The translations under genes and the position numbers were made by a program. Shown here piece by piece: positions 1 to 8,330 of a DNA stretch of 64,000 nt. Source of the stretch: Salipiger pallidus (GTDB lineage Bacteria; Pseudomonadota; Alphaproteobacteria; Rhodobacterales; Rhodobacteraceae). The DNA lies in the NCBI RefSeq assembly GCF_014643635.1, contig NZ_BMJV01000008.1:103493-167492 (forward strand). Direction: 5' to 3'. The first letter of the stretch is position 1. Each line of letters opens with the position of its first letter. The notes beneath the pieces are model-generated. The model searched no databases. It worked only from the letters and a program-made list of their open reading frames with translations, and had not been told where the DNA came from.

Positions 1-82
1 CGGCACGGGTCAGCGCGTCGATCGGGCCGATCAGGCTATCGAAACGACGGCTGGTGCCTGGCTGCGCGTCTGCGTGTGTCAT
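1..82 (-). CDS. dctQ: TRAP transporter small permease, N-terminal fragment
   Basis: Only the first 27 codons lie in the window; the gene runs off the left edge. It starts MTHADAQPGTSRRFDSLIGP, with a GAGGG ribosome-binding site about 7 bases upstream. The identification rests mainly on position: it lies 128 bp downstream of a dctP gene on the same strand, where the small membrane subunit of a DctPQM carrier normally sits. In the family this subunit bridges the large permease in the inner membrane. Too little protein is present to see a transmembrane segment, so the call is inferred from context. Confidence 0.6.
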   Translation of the reverse strand, partial: MTHADAQPGTSRRFDSLIGPIDALTRA

Positions 83-123
83 GGTGTCCCTCTCTTGGGC
101 CGCTGAGCGGTCTTGAAACAGGA

Positions 124-171
124 ATGGCGCGGCCGGACCGGGGGGGGAAGAGGATCTTCCGGCCGCGCCAT
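124..171 (-). terminator. dctP-dctQ intergenic stem-loop
   Basis: A perfect 14-bp inverted repeat (ATGGCGCGGCCGGA at 124-137, complement at 158-171) encloses a 20-base loop. There is no T-run. It lies between the binding-protein gene and the permease gene of the TRAP operon. Such a hairpin could stabilise the dctP message or attenuate transcription so that DctP outnumbers the permease; that role is inferred. Confidence 0.6.
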
Positions 172-210
172 CGGACGGTACCACGGGTACCGCCCGGTCG
201 GGGGCGGCGA

Positions 211-1194
211 TTACTCGCCGCGCACCGCGAGGTAGCTGTCGATAACCGGGGCCGCTTCGGGCACGCGCTCCTTGAAGGCGTCCCACAGCGGCATCGCGGC
301 GTCGAGCAGCGCGTCCTGCAGTTCCGGCGACGGCGAGGTGACGGTCATGCCATTCTCTTCCAGAGTCGCGATCTTGGCGGCGTCCTCGTCGGCGGAGTTC
401 TCCCAGAAGGAGCCTTCCAGCTCGGCCGCGGCGGATTCGATGGCCGCCTGATCTTCGGCTTCCAGCGCGTTCCAGGCATCAAGGTTCACGGTCACGATGT
501 TCGACGATGCCTGCCAGTTGAAGCGGTTCATGTTGCCCATGAACTCCCAGAATGAGCCGTCGACGCCCGAGGAGGACGAGGTGGTCACACCGTCGATGGT
601 GCCCGCCGCGAGCGAGGGAACGACTTCACCCCAAGGCATCTGAAGCGGTGCAGCACCCAGCGCGCCGAAGAAGGAGTCGCCGTTGGCGTCGACCACGCGG
701 ATGGTCAGGCCCTCGAGATCCTCGACGGTTTCGATGGGCTCGGGCGAGTACACGGCCTGGCCGGGCCACGGCACAATGTAGAGCAGCTTCTGGTTCATGT
801 CCTCGGCGATGTCTTCGATCATCGGGCGATAGAACTTGTGCAACAGCGCAAGGTCCGGGAGGGTCGGGGCGAGGAAGGGCAGGGTCTCGACACCCAGCGC
901 CGGGTTTTCGCCAACCTGCTGGCTCATCAGAATGTCGGCGATTGGCACGAGGCCGTCACGCACGGCGGCCATGCCTTCCGGGCCACGGATGCCCAGAGCG
1001 CCGCCCGAGTGCACGGTGATCTGCACGTCGCCGTCGGTGACCTCGTTCACGGTCTCGGCGAAGGTCATGGCGTTCTGGGTGTGGAAGTTGCCTTCCGGCC
1101 AGACCACCGACATGTCCCACATGGTCTGCGCGGCAGCAGCACTGCCCAGCGTCAGGCCCAGTGCGGTGGTGGCAAGCATAATTCCCTGTTTCAT
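211..1194 (-). CDS. dctP: TRAP transporter substrate-binding protein (DctP family)
   Basis: A 327-residue periplasmic solute receptor of the tripartite ATP-independent transporter family, which delivers small carboxylates or similar solutes to the DctQM permease using the ion gradient. The start chosen here (MKQGIMLATTALGLTLGSAAAAQ) gives a clean Sec signal peptide with an Ala-rich cleavage site; a longer reading up to 1275 would add 27 residues of non-signal sequence and is rejected. Family landmarks include the segment around EGLTIRVVDANGDSFFGALGA, near residue 160, which carries the conserved ligand-binding Arg. The substrate cannot be read from sequence. dctQ follows after a stem-loop. 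Confidence 0.9.
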   Translation of the reverse strand: MKQGIMLATTALGLTLGSAAAAQTMWDMSVVWPEGNFHTQNAMTFAETVNEVTDGDVQITVHSGGALGIRGPEGMAAVRDGLVPIADILMSQQVGENPALGVETLPFLAPTLPDLALLHKFYRPMIEDIAEDMNQKLLYIVPWPGQAVYSPEPIETVEDLEGLTIRVVDANGDSFFGALGAAPLQMPWGEVVPSLAAGTIDGVTTSSSSGVDGSFWEFMGNMNRFNWQASSNIVTVNLDAWNALEAEDQAAIESAAAELEGSFWENSADEDAAKIATLEENGMTVTSPSPELQDALLDAAMPLWDAFKERVPEAAPVIDSYLAVRGE

Positions 1195-1695
1195 CTTATT
1201 GGTCCCTTGGATTGGTGGGCGCCCCCCGGCGTTTCGAGCGGCTTGGACGTATTTCAGTATACCATCAGTATCCATTAAAGGGGAGGGGCAAATTTTAGGG
1301 GCTCTGATCCGCGAGATGATTAAACATTCACCAAAGATGCAGGGGGGAGGCCGCTTTAGCGTAGTTTCGCGTCGATCTGAAAACTGGCCGTGGCGAGGCG
1401 TGGCCTGCAGAATCCTTCGCTATGGTACTCCGGAACCGCTGATCCCGGCGACCGCAATGGCGGTGCCGACTCGGACCATGGATGTCGCGCGGCCCTGCAG
1501 GGGCCCGGGTGAGGGAACAGTTGAAATGAGCGGGTCGGGCGGTTAGAGCATCGCCCTGTCGGCCCCGGGCAGCTGGCTTTGGTGCTTCCTCGGGAGGCGC
1601 TTGCGGCGGTGCCTTTGCGGAGCTGGCGGATCAATCCCCTGACCCGACCGCCCTCCCATGGGCGCCGACAGACGCGCGAGACTGGAGATGTCGTC
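1195..1695. other. Divergent intergenic region dctP / dusA
   Basis: No credible gene is seen in these 500 bases. On the minus strand toward dctP there is a short AT-rich stretch (about 1245-1320) with a GTATAC palindrome at about 1256-1261, which could be part of a promoter or a GntR-type operator. The evidence for either is weak. The part next to dusA is GC-rich and without obvious signals. Confidence 0.4.
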
Positions 1696-2694
1696 ATGAC
1701 GAGCCCTGCAAACCGGGATCTTTCGAGAGCTGCCCGCCTGAGCGTGGCGCCGATGATGGACTGGACTGACCGTCATTGCCGGGCGCTTCACCGTCTGCTG
1801 TCCCGTGATACCCTGCTCTATACCGAGATGGTCACCGCCCCGGCGCTGGTACGGGGCGGCGCGCTGCATCTGCTTGACCACAGCGACGATGGTCCCGTGG
1901 CGCTGCAGCTTGGCGGCTCGGATCCAGCAGAGCTGGCCGAGGCCGCGCGGCTGGGCGCGCAGGCCGGGTACGATCAGATCGACCTCAACTGCGGTTGCCC
2001 GTCCGACAGGGTGCAATCGGGGACCTTCGGCGCGGTGCTGATGCGCTCGCCTGAACTCGTGGCCGATTGCGTCGCCGCCATGCGCGCGGCGGTGGACATC
2101 GAGGTCACCGTGAAATGCCGGATTGGCGTCGACGAGCAGGAGCCGCGCGAAGTGCTTCCCGACTTCCTCGAAACCGTCTCGGCCACCGGCTGCAGCCGGT
2201 TCGTTATCCACGCCCGCAAGGCGTGGCTCAAAGGGCTCAGCCCCAAAGAGAACCGCGATATCCCGCCGCTCGATTATCCGCTCGTGCACGAGATGAAGGC
2301 GGCGTTCCCGCATCTGCATATCTCGATCAACGGCGGGATCGAGAGCCTTGACGAGGTGCAGCAGCACCTTGCGCAGGGACTGGACGGTGTAATGATCGGG
2401 CGCGCGGCCTACCACCGCCCTTGGGATATTCTCGGGGAGGCCGACCGTGCGATCTATGGCACCGACCACGGGCTGTCGGCCGAGCAGGCGGTGCAGGAGA
2501 TGCTTCCCTACATCGAGGCGCACCTAAGCGCCGGCGGGCGGCTGCATCAGGTTACCCGACATATGCTGGGGCTGTTTGCGGGGCGTCCGGGCGCCCGCGG
2601 CTGGCGCCGGGTGCTGTCCGAGCGTGCGACGCGCGACGGAGCCGGTACCGAGGTGGTCGAGCTGGCCCTGTCGCAGCTGACCGAACCGGCCTGA
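1696..2694 (+). CDS. dusA: tRNA-dihydrouridine synthase DusA
   Basis: A 332-residue FMN-dependent enzyme that reduces uridines in the D-loop of tRNA (U20/U20a for the DusA type). The N-terminal RLSVAPMMDWTDRHCR motif is diagnostic of DusA. The catalytic Cys lies in the NCGCPSDRVQSG loop, followed by the FMN-barrel motifs VKCRIGVD, FVIHARKAWLKGLSPKENR and INGGI, and MIGRAAY near the C-terminus. The start at 1696 is preceded by GGAG at a good distance; an upstream in-frame start at 1579 would add a poorly conserved leader. Monocistronic, with no clear terminator. Confidence 0.95.
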   Translation: MTSPANRDLSRAARLSVAPMMDWTDRHCRALHRLLSRDTLLYTEMVTAPALVRGGALHLLDHSDDGPVALQLGGSDPAELAEAARLGAQAGYDQIDLNCGCPSDRVQSGTFGAVLMRSPELVADCVAAMRAAVDIEVTVKCRIGVDEQEPREVLPDFLETVSATGCSRFVIHARKAWLKGLSPKENRDIPPLDYPLVHEMKAAFPHLHISINGGIESLDEVQQHLAQGLDGVMIGRAAYHRPWDILGEADRAIYGTDHGLSAEQAVQEMLPYIEAHLSAGGRLHQVTRHMLGLFAGRPGARGWRRVLSERATRDGAGTEVVELALSQLTEPA

Positions 2695-3195
2695 ACGACA
2701 CCCCATGGCGGGCGGGATCTTCAATTCGGGCTGGGCTTTTCAATTCGTGACCACAAACTCGTTTCAACAGGCGAGCCACCGTTGAATTTCGCCGTTTGCA
2801 TGCAGGGCGACGGGGTATTGGTTTCGGATTGGATAGGCGTGAATGGATTTGCTTTCTCGTGCGCGCTCGGGACGTTGACGCAGCCTCCTTCGGTGGTGAC
2901 GGCGATGATGGCGACGACACGGGGCCAGCGCGCCGGACGTTTCGGTGCGCAAGGTGCGGGATGACACCCCCTCCAAGGATCGCCTCGCGCTCGAGCTGCC
3001 AGTGAAGGACGTAGCCGACGCTCGGGCGTCCGCGCCAGTGGAGAGGAACGAGGATTTTCCTGAAGCCCTCGTCACTGTGACGCCAGAGGCCAGACCTATG
3101 TGCTTGCAGTGGACGGTGTGGCCGCCAGCGTGGGTGACGTGATGATCACCGGGTTCGCCGCCGACTGAGCGCGACGCAGGTCTAAGGCGCAGGTT
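2695..3195. other. Gene-poor region, possibly decayed coding sequence
   Basis: No intact gene is convincing here. One frame near 2890 reads GGDGDDGDDTG, which resembles an RTX calcium-binding nonapeptide. Another frame at 3090-3167 reads as a short C-terminal tail ending in GFAAD and a stop. The frames do not join, so at most this is the remnant of a secreted protein gene. A 9-base direct repeat (TTCAATTCG) lies just after dusA. Confidence 0.3.
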
Positions 3196-3432
3196 TCAGG
3201 CGCGGCGGTTCAGCCGCGCCTTGCGGCCGCCGCGGCGTCGGGCGAGCTCTCCGGCGCGGTTCTGCAGGTCCGACATGATAGCGCGGCGCTGATCGGTGGT
3301 CAGAGTGGACCAGACGGCGATTTCATCGCGGGTGCGCAGGCAGCCGGTGCAGAGCCCGGAATCGCGGTGGATGACGCAGATCTTGATGCAGGGGCTTTCG
3401 ATCTCGTCGCGTTTCCAGATGTCGTCGGTCAA
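3196..3432 (-). CDS. DUF1289 family protein
   Basis: A 78-residue protein with the DUF1289 signature: SPCIKICVI, then [15 protein letters not shown], so four Cys residues likely bind a metal. A basic tail ([13 protein letters not shown]) follows. The molecular function of the family is unknown. It overlaps the end of ruvX by 4 bases (ATGA), so the two are translationally coupled and form the end of a ccmI-ruvX-DUF1289 minus-strand group. Confidence 0.88.
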   Translation of the reverse strand: MTDDIWKRDEIESPCIKICVIHRDSGLCTGCLRTRDEIAVWSTLTTDQRRAIMSDLQNRAGELARRRGGRKARLNRRA

Positions 3433-3905
3433 AGGGCGCTCCGCAGATGGCGCAGCCGGTCGAGTGCGCCTTGCAGGATGAACGATGCGGCAACGTGGTC
3501 GATCAGCTCGGCACGCTTGGCGCGGCTGGTGTCCGCCTCGAGCAGAGCGCGTTCGGCAGCCACCGTGGACAGGCGTTCGTCCCAGTAGGTGATCGGGCTA
3601 TCCCAGTGCTGGCGGAAGTTGCGGGCGAAGGCGCGGGTGGACTGGCAGCGCGGCCCTTCCGAGCCGTCCATGTTGCGTGGCAGGCCCAGAACGATGCCAC
3701 CGATCTCACGCGCCTTGAGGATCTCCGCGAGGCGGCGGGCGTCTTCGGTGAACTTCTTGCGCTTGATGGTTTCAAGCGGAGTGGCCACGGTGAGCAGCCG
3801 GTCGGAGACCGCGACGCCGATGGTTTTCGTGCCGAGGTCGAGCCCGGCGATGGCGGTCATCGGGGTGAGCTCTGCGGCGAAGTCTTCGATCTGGTCGTGG
3901 ATCAC
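3429..3905 (-). CDS. ruvX: Putative pre-16S rRNA nuclease / Holliday junction resolvase-like RuvX (YqgF)
   Basis: A 158-residue RNase H-fold protein. [16 protein letters not shown] carries the first catalytic Asp, and the [15 protein letters not shown] and [15 protein letters not shown] segments supply the other acidic residues. In E. coli the homologue YqgF acts in 16S rRNA 5'-end maturation; resolvase activity was proposed from fold. It is followed with overlap by a DUF1289 gene and lies 97 bp downstream of ccmI, the gap being filled by a palindromic repeat. Confidence 0.92.
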   Translation of the reverse strand: MIHDQIEDFAAELTPMTAIAGLDLGTKTIGVAVSDRLLTVATPLETIKRKKFTEDARRLAEILKAREIGGIVLGLPRNMDGSEGPRCQSTRAFARNFRQHWDSPITYWDERLSTVAAERALLEADTSRAKRAELIDHVAASFILQGALDRLRHLRSAL

Positions 3906-3931
3906 GGGCGTGGTTCCTGGCGGAAAGGGGG

Positions 3932-4002
3932 AGGGGGCTCTGCCCCCGTCCGCGGGGCGCGGACTCCCCCGGGATATTTACGGGTCAAAGGAAACGAGGG
4001 GG
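3932..4002. repeat. Palindromic intergenic repeat, copy A
   Basis: GGGGGCTCTGCCCCC hairpin, then a second hairpin (GTCCGCG/CGCGGAC), then the tail CCCCCGGGATATTTACGGGT followed by CAAAGGAAAC. It fills the gap between the ccmI stop codon and ruvX. Related copies occur at 34088-34143 (inverted), 41876-41950, 45653-45679 and 48921-48947. It may act as a 3' mRNA end or stabiliser for ccmI. Confidence 0.75.
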
Positions 4003-5235
4003 TCATCGCGTGACCCCGGCGGTTTCGGCGGCGGCGCGGATCGGGGCGAGGGCCTCGGGGCTGTCGGCAAAGATCTCCTGCGCCTCAGTCCAGATCTCGC
4101 GGGCGTGGTCGGTCTCATTCAGTACGCCCAGGGCCGAGATAAGCTGCGCCCATTCCTGCGGGGAGCCGCCATCGGTGGCAAGGCGCGCGCCGAGCCGGTC
4201 GACCATGCCGCGCACCATGTCGGCGCGGTCCTCGTCGCTGAGGTCTGCGGCGGCCTCCACGTCTTCGCGGCTTGGGCCGGCGAGGGCGGGTGCGGCGCCT
4301 TCGGGGAGCTGGTAGTCGTCGATACCGGCGGCGAAGGCGAGGTCGGGAATTTGTTCACGCACGGCGCCCACCCATGGATCGGTGGCGGCGCTGTCGCGCA
4401 GCAGCCGGTCCCAGATCCGGAAGGCGGCGTCTGGGCGGCCGGTCTGGGCCATCATCAGGCCGCCATAATAGCGCCCGACGCCGTTATCCTCGTCCCGGCG
4501 CATCACCTGCTCGAGGGCGCGTTCGGCCTCGGGGGAGACGTAGCCGCCGGCGGCGAGCACCATCATGTCCACGAGGTCGGCCCATTCGGTGGCGCTTGCC
4601 GCGTCGCCCTTGAGGTCCAGAAGCGCCGATTGTGCCTCGTAGGCGGCGCGGTAATTGCCCAAGGCTGCCTCGGACCGTGCCAGCAGCGCGTGGCCTTGGA
4701 TGTCGTCGGGGCGGGTTTCCACGGCCGTGCGTAGGCGGGTCACCAGTTCCATGTAATCCTGCGGCAGCTCCGGTTGGGGCTGCTGCGGCACCTGGGCTTC
4801 GGCCTCGGCCTGGGCGGGACGATTCTGGCGGAAGGTCTCGGCGGCGGCAATGCGGTCCTTGAGGCCCAGATCGCCGTAGCCCGGCGCTCCAAGGGAGGTG
4901 TAAAGCCACAGGCTGCCGCCGGTCAGAACGAGGGCAATGAGCGCTATCATGACCAGCGAGGGCGCGCCACGGGACGGGGTGTCGGCGGTCGTCTCGCCAC
5001 GGGCATCGGCGGCGAGGATGCGGCGGGCGATCTCGGTGCGTAGGCGCTCGGCTTCCTCGGGGGCGATGGTGCCGCGCGCGGCGTCGCGCTCAATCTCGCG
5101 CAGCTGGTCGCGGTAAACCTTCATGTCGAAGTCGCCGCTGGTGAGCGGGCCGCTGCGTCCGCGCAGGAGAGCGAGGCCAAGAAGGGCTGCCACGACAAGG
5201 GCTGCCGCCGCCGCGAGGATCCAGAACAGGGTCAT
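4003..5235 (-). CDS. ccmI: c-type cytochrome biogenesis protein CcmI
   Basis: A 410-residue inner-membrane component of the System I cytochrome c maturation machinery, which holds apocytochrome c for heme ligation. The N-terminal transmembrane helix (residues 2-24) is followed by a cytoplasmic leucine-zipper-like loop (DFDMKVYRDQLREIERDAARG), typical of CcmI. A second helix lies at about residues 92-112 (LVMIALIALVLTGGSLWLYTS). A periplasmic TPR domain follows. The other ccm genes are not in this window. The stop codon abuts palindromic repeat copy A. Confidence 0.93.
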   Translation of the reverse strand: MTLFWILAAAAALVVAALLGLALLRGRSGPLTSGDFDMKVYRDQLREIERDAARGTIAPEEAERLRTEIARRILAADARGETTADTPSRGAPSLVMIALIALVLTGGSLWLYTSLGAPGYGDLGLKDRIAAAETFRQNRPAQAEAEAQVPQQPQPELPQDYMELVTRLRTAVETRPDDIQGHALLARSEAALGNYRAAYEAQSALLDLKGDAASATEWADLVDMMVLAAGGYVSPEAERALEQVMRRDEDNGVGRYYGGLMMAQTGRPDAAFRIWDRLLRDSAATDPWVGAVREQIPDLAFAAGIDDYQLPEGAAPALAGPSREDVEAAADLSDEDRADMVRGMVDRLGARLATDGGSPQEWAQLISALGVLNETDHAREIWTEAQEIFADSPEALAPIRAAAETAGVTR

Positions 5236-5393
5236 GTTGTCTTCGGTCCACCTTCGCCAAACTCGGACCGGATGTATATGCGACGGCGCGGGGAAAAAAC
5301 CCCAAACGGGCGCAAGCCATGCACAAGTCGCAAATGCCGAAGATTGATCCGGTTGCGATGATGTCTACATCTATGCTGAATTTGCTTCAGCAA

Positions 5394-5405
5394 GGGACAA
5401 GTCCC
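5394..5405 (+). promoter_or_regulatory. Small hairpin upstream of soxB
   Basis: GGGAC-AA-GTCCC lies about 20 bases upstream of the soxB start codon, just before its GAGG ribosome-binding site. The stem is short (5 bp) and any regulatory role is speculative. The remaining soxB upstream region (5236-5393) holds no further clear signal. Confidence 0.3.
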
Positions 5406-5424
5406 GTCCCGGATTCGAGGTCCG

Positions 5425-6669
5425 ATGACACGTTACTCCGCCTTCGCCGTCGCCAAAGAGGCGTTTCGCTATCACACCGGATGGGGGCGTGCCTGGGGCA
5501 GACCCGAGCCGAAGAAACGCTACGACGTGGTCATTGTCGGGGCCGGGGGGCATGGGCTCGCCACCGCCTACTACCTTGGCAAGAACTTCGGGATCCGCAA
5601 CGTGGCAATCATCGAGAAGGGCTGGCTTGGGGGTGGCAACACCGGCCGCAACACCACGATCATCCGCTCGAATTACCTGCAGGATCCGTCTGCGGCGCTT
5701 TATGAGAAGGCGCGGTCGCTCTATGAGGGGCTCAGCCAGGATCTGAACTACAACGTCATGTTCAGCCCGCGCGGCGTCATGATGCTGGCCCAGACCGAGC
5801 ACGAGCTGCGGGGCTACCAGCGCACGGTACACGCCAACCGCCTGCAGGGCATCGATACCGAGATGATCTCGCCCCGCGAGGTCAAGCGGTTGTGCCCGAT
5901 CATGAACATCGACGGCCCCCGCTACCCGGTGCTGGGCGCGCTCTGGCAGGCACGGGCCGGCACCGCGCGTCACGATGCGGTGGCCTGGGGCTATGCGCGC
6001 GCCTGTTCGGACATGGGCATGGACATCATCCAGCAGTGCGAGGTGACCTCCGTGCAACGCGAGGGCGGGCGCGTGTCGGGCGTGTCCACCACCAAGGGAG
6101 ACATCGCCTGCGACAAGCTGGGGATCGTCGTGGCCGGGCATTCCGGCGTCATGGCCGAGAAGGCTGGCTTCCGCCTTCCACTGGAATCCGTGTCGCTGCA
6201 GGCGCTGGTGTCCGAGCCGATCAAGCCCTGCATGGACGTCGTTGTCATGGCCAACACGGTGCATGGCTACATGAGCCAGTCCGACAAGGGCGAGATGGTG
6301 ATCGGGGGCGGCACCGACGGCTATATCAACTATGCGCAGCGTGGCAGTTACCAGCATATCGAGGAAACCGTGCGGGCGCTGGTCGAGACCTTCCCGATGA
6401 TCTCGCGGCTCAAGATGCTGCGGCAATGGGCGGGGATCGTGGACGTGACCGGGGACCGCTCGCCCATCCTGTCGAAAACGCCGCTCGAGGGCTGTTTCAT
6501 CAACTGCGGCTGGGGCACCGGCGGGTTCAAGGCGATTCCGGGCTCGGGATGGGGCTTTGCCGAGCTGATGGCGACGGGGCAGTCCCCGCTGACTGCTGAA
6601 TTCGGGCTGGACCGGTTCCGCGAGGGGCGCTTCATCGACGAGAGCGTCGCCGCTGGTGTGGCGCACTGA
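5425..6669 (+). CDS. soxB: Sarcosine oxidase subunit beta
   Basis: A 414-residue flavoprotein subunit of heterotetrameric sarcosine oxidase, which oxidises N-methylglycine and passes the methyl group to tetrahydrofolate. The dinucleotide-binding motif VIVGAGGHGLATAYYL (about residues 36-51) is followed by GNTGRNTTIIRSNY, typical of the family. His183 in the ARHDAVAWGYARA segment is the candidate covalent FMN site. The C-terminal NCGWGTGGFKAIPGSG motif matches DAO-type FAD binding. The stop codon lies in the first of three 24-bp tandem repeats. soxD, normally the next gene, is displaced by 1.28 kb. Confidence 0.96.
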   Translation: MTRYSAFAVAKEAFRYHTGWGRAWGRPEPKKRYDVVIVGAGGHGLATAYYLGKNFGIRNVAIIEKGWLGGGNTGRNTTIIRSNYLQDPSAALYEKARSLYEGLSQDLNYNVMFSPRGVMMLAQTEHELRGYQRTVHANRLQGIDTEMISPREVKRLCPIMNIDGPRYPVLGALWQARAGTARHDAVAWGYARACSDMGMDIIQQCEVTSVQREGGRVSGVSTTKGDIACDKLGIVVAGHSGVMAEKAGFRLPLESVSLQALVSEPIKPCMDVVVMANTVHGYMSQSDKGEMVIGGGTDGYINYAQRGSYQHIEETVRALVETFPMISRLKMLRQWAGIVDVTGDRSPILSKTPLEGCFINCGWGTGGFKAIPGSGWGFAELMATGQSPLTAEFGLDRFREGRFIDESVAAGVAH

Positions 6670-6720
6670 TGAGCCGCTGGTGTGGCGCACTGATGAGCCG
6701 CTGGTGTGGCGCACTGATGA
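6649..6720 (+). repeat. Three perfect 24-bp tandem repeats over the soxB stop
   Basis: The unit GCCGCTGGTGTGGCGCACTG plus ATGA occurs three times without mismatch at 6649, 6673 and 6697. The first copy contains the soxB stop codon (6667-6669). The other two repeat the stop and overlapping ATG. The array looks like a recent slippage expansion of the soxB 3' end. Confidence 0.95.
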
Positions 6721-6800
6721 GCCGCGAAGCGTGCATGGTTCCACGCTCAGGCAGGCCCGGCATACGTCTGGGCCGGTCCTGCGCTGAGCTGGCCGGAGGC

Positions 6801-7223
6801 TTACTTCCCGACCATGCTGCGCCGCATTGGTGGCAGCATCGGAGCAGGGGAGGCCAGACCGATCATCCCCGCAAGCGCCCCATGGCCTTCGTTGAGGGCG
6901 GGATTCCAGCTGTCGATGAACTCGCGCGCGACCGTGACGCGATCCTCCTCCCTGGCGAGGGGCAGGCCGCCGATGGCATCGCAACCAAGGGCCTCGGCCC
7001 GGGTCAGCATGCCGCCGGGGCCACGGTCGTCGTCGATGCAGCGGCCAAGGTCGTTGCTGTGCGCCACGTAGAGCACCTGGGCCTGCAGCGATCGGCCCTG
7101 CGGCATGCGCAGGAACAGGTAGACGGCGGGTGTGCCGGTGAAGTCCGTGTCGGTGGAAAACAGTTCCACGGGGTACGCGCGGCCCCGGTGGCTGGTCAGG
7201 GTAAGTGTCTGAAGTCTGCCCAT
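6801..7223 (-). CDS. Hypothetical protein, GIY-YIG-like fold with degenerate motifs
   Basis: A 140-residue protein. The layout VYLFLRMPQ...VLYVAHSNDLGRCI...CDAIGGLPLAREEDRVTVAREFIDSWNPALN follows the order of GIY-YIG-type proteins (a VYxF strand, LYVGxSxDLxxR, a mid-domain strand, then E-x-LIxxxxPxLN). The GIY and YIG tripeptides themselves are not kept, so nuclease activity is doubtful. It is transcribed against the sox operon between soxB and soxD. The start is set at the ATG after an AAAGAG site. The family resemblance is from motif reading only. Confidence 0.6.
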   Translation of the reverse strand: MGRLQTLTLTSHRGRAYPVELFSTDTDFTGTPAVYLFLRMPQGRSLQAQVLYVAHSNDLGRCIDDDRGPGGMLTRAEALGCDAIGGLPLAREEDRVTVAREFIDSWNPALNEGHGALAGMIGLASPAPMLPPMRRSMVGK

Positions 7224-7459
7224 GATGCTACTCTTTTTATGTGCCTCTTGCCGAATGTAGAGGCCAACGATTCCAGACCGGTTTACGGGGCGGTCCCCGG
7301 CTCTGAAAAAACCGCCCCAGACGCGGTCTGCCGGATTTTTCCGCTCATCTTTTGGCGGAATGCTGCCAATCGGGCGGTTGTTGGAAAAATCCGGCGGAAC
7401 GAGAGCGCACGACCGAAGGTTGATCCCGCAGAAAACGCATCCTGTGAGGAGAAGCTCCA

Positions 7460-7849
7460 ATGTCCGATTACACCGACCGTTCGAACACCCACGTGCCGCC
7501 GCGCGATCCCGCACACGATCCGGCCCGCACCACCACGACGACCACGACCACCACGAAATCCGGCAACTCCGGCATCGCCTTCGTGGTCGGCATCCTCGTG
7601 GTCATCGTCGCCGTGCTGGGCTTTGTCATTTTCGGCGGTGATGGCGACAGCACCCCTGCCGCGACCACTGGTGGTGACACCAATGTCGTCGTCGAGGGCG
7701 ACGAGGCACCGGCAGCGGACAGCGGCGCAGCCATGGAAACCGCGCCCGCAGCCGAGGAAACCGCTCCGGCAACGGACGAGGCTGCCCCGGCGACTGATGA
7801 TGCCGCCCCGGCTGACGACACCAACACCACGGCCCCTGCAGCCGACTGA
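7460..7849 (+). CDS. Small single-pass membrane protein with Thr/Ala/Asp-rich tail
   Basis: A 129-residue protein with a strong GAGGAGAAG ribosome-binding site. A short hydrophilic N-terminus with a run of nine Thr (about residues 24-32) precedes one transmembrane helix (SGIAFVVGILVVIVAVLGFV, about 36-55). The rest is a low-complexity acidic tail built from repeats such as PATDEAAPATDDAAPADD, probably outside the inner membrane. No known domain is recognised. It lies inside the sox operon on the coding strand, so it may be cotranscribed with soxDAG. Confidence 0.75.
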   Translation: MSDYTDRSNTHVPPRDPAHDPARTTTTTTTTTKSGNSGIAFVVGILVVIVAVLGFVIFGGDGDSTPAATTGGDTNVVVEGDEAPAADSGAAMETAPAAEETAPATDEAAPATDDAAPADDTNTTAPAAD

Positions 7850-7951
7850 TCGCGGTGTCCCGATCGATCTGTCCGCTTCGGCGGGCCTGCCCGGTCTTGC
7901 GTCCAGCGCGAGGCCGGGCAACTCTTGTCCGCAATCGAAGGAGATCGCCCA

Positions 7952-8263
7952 ATGCTGATCCTGCACTGCCCCTGCTGTGGCGAAGACGCCGCCGAGATCG
8001 ACCTTGTGCCCGGAGGCGAGGCGCATCTGAAGCGTGAGGGGCCGGGCAGCAGCGACGAGGCGCTCGAGGATTACCTCTTTACCCGCGACAATCCCAAGGG
8101 CGTCGTGCTGGAGCGCTGGCGCCATGCCTATGGCTGCGGCAAGTGGTTCCTGGCCGCACGCAGCAGTGTGACCATGGAGGTCTACGGCACCTATGCCGCC
8201 CAGACCCATGCGCCGCCGCAGGACCTGCAGGATCATATCGCGGAACGGACGGGCGAGGCATGA
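7952..8263 (+). CDS. soxD: Sarcosine oxidase subunit delta
   Basis: A 103-residue zinc-binding subunit. CPCCGEDAAEIDL supplies the closely spaced Cys residues and HAYGCGKWF the distal ligands; these hold the zinc in characterised enzymes. In the complex it packs against the alpha subunit. The start at 7952 follows AAGGAG at an ideal distance. It is separated from soxA by 67 bp. Its separation from soxB by two unrelated genes is unusual. Confidence 0.95.
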   Translation: MLILHCPCCGEDAAEIDLVPGGEAHLKREGPGSSDEALEDYLFTRDNPKGVVLERWRHAYGCGKWFLAARSSVTMEVYGTYAAQTHAPPQDLQDHIAERTGEA

Positions 8264-8330
8264 GCCTTCGAACTTCGGAATCCTCCTTTGCCGGACGCGG
8301 GTTCGGCGCAACTGACAAGAGGTCCCAGCC

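Noticed and set aside
2796..3167. RTX toxin-like gene remnant
   Set aside because: A single GGDGDDGDDTG and a short tail in different frames are too little to support a gene call; kept only as a note on the region.
6649..6720. CRISPR-like repeats
   Set aside because: The three units are contiguous with no spacers and coincide with the soxB stop; this is a simple tandem repeat.
5371..6984. 537-codon frame antisense to soxB
   Set aside because: soxB is certain; the antisense frame includes the translated tandem repeats and has no domain features.
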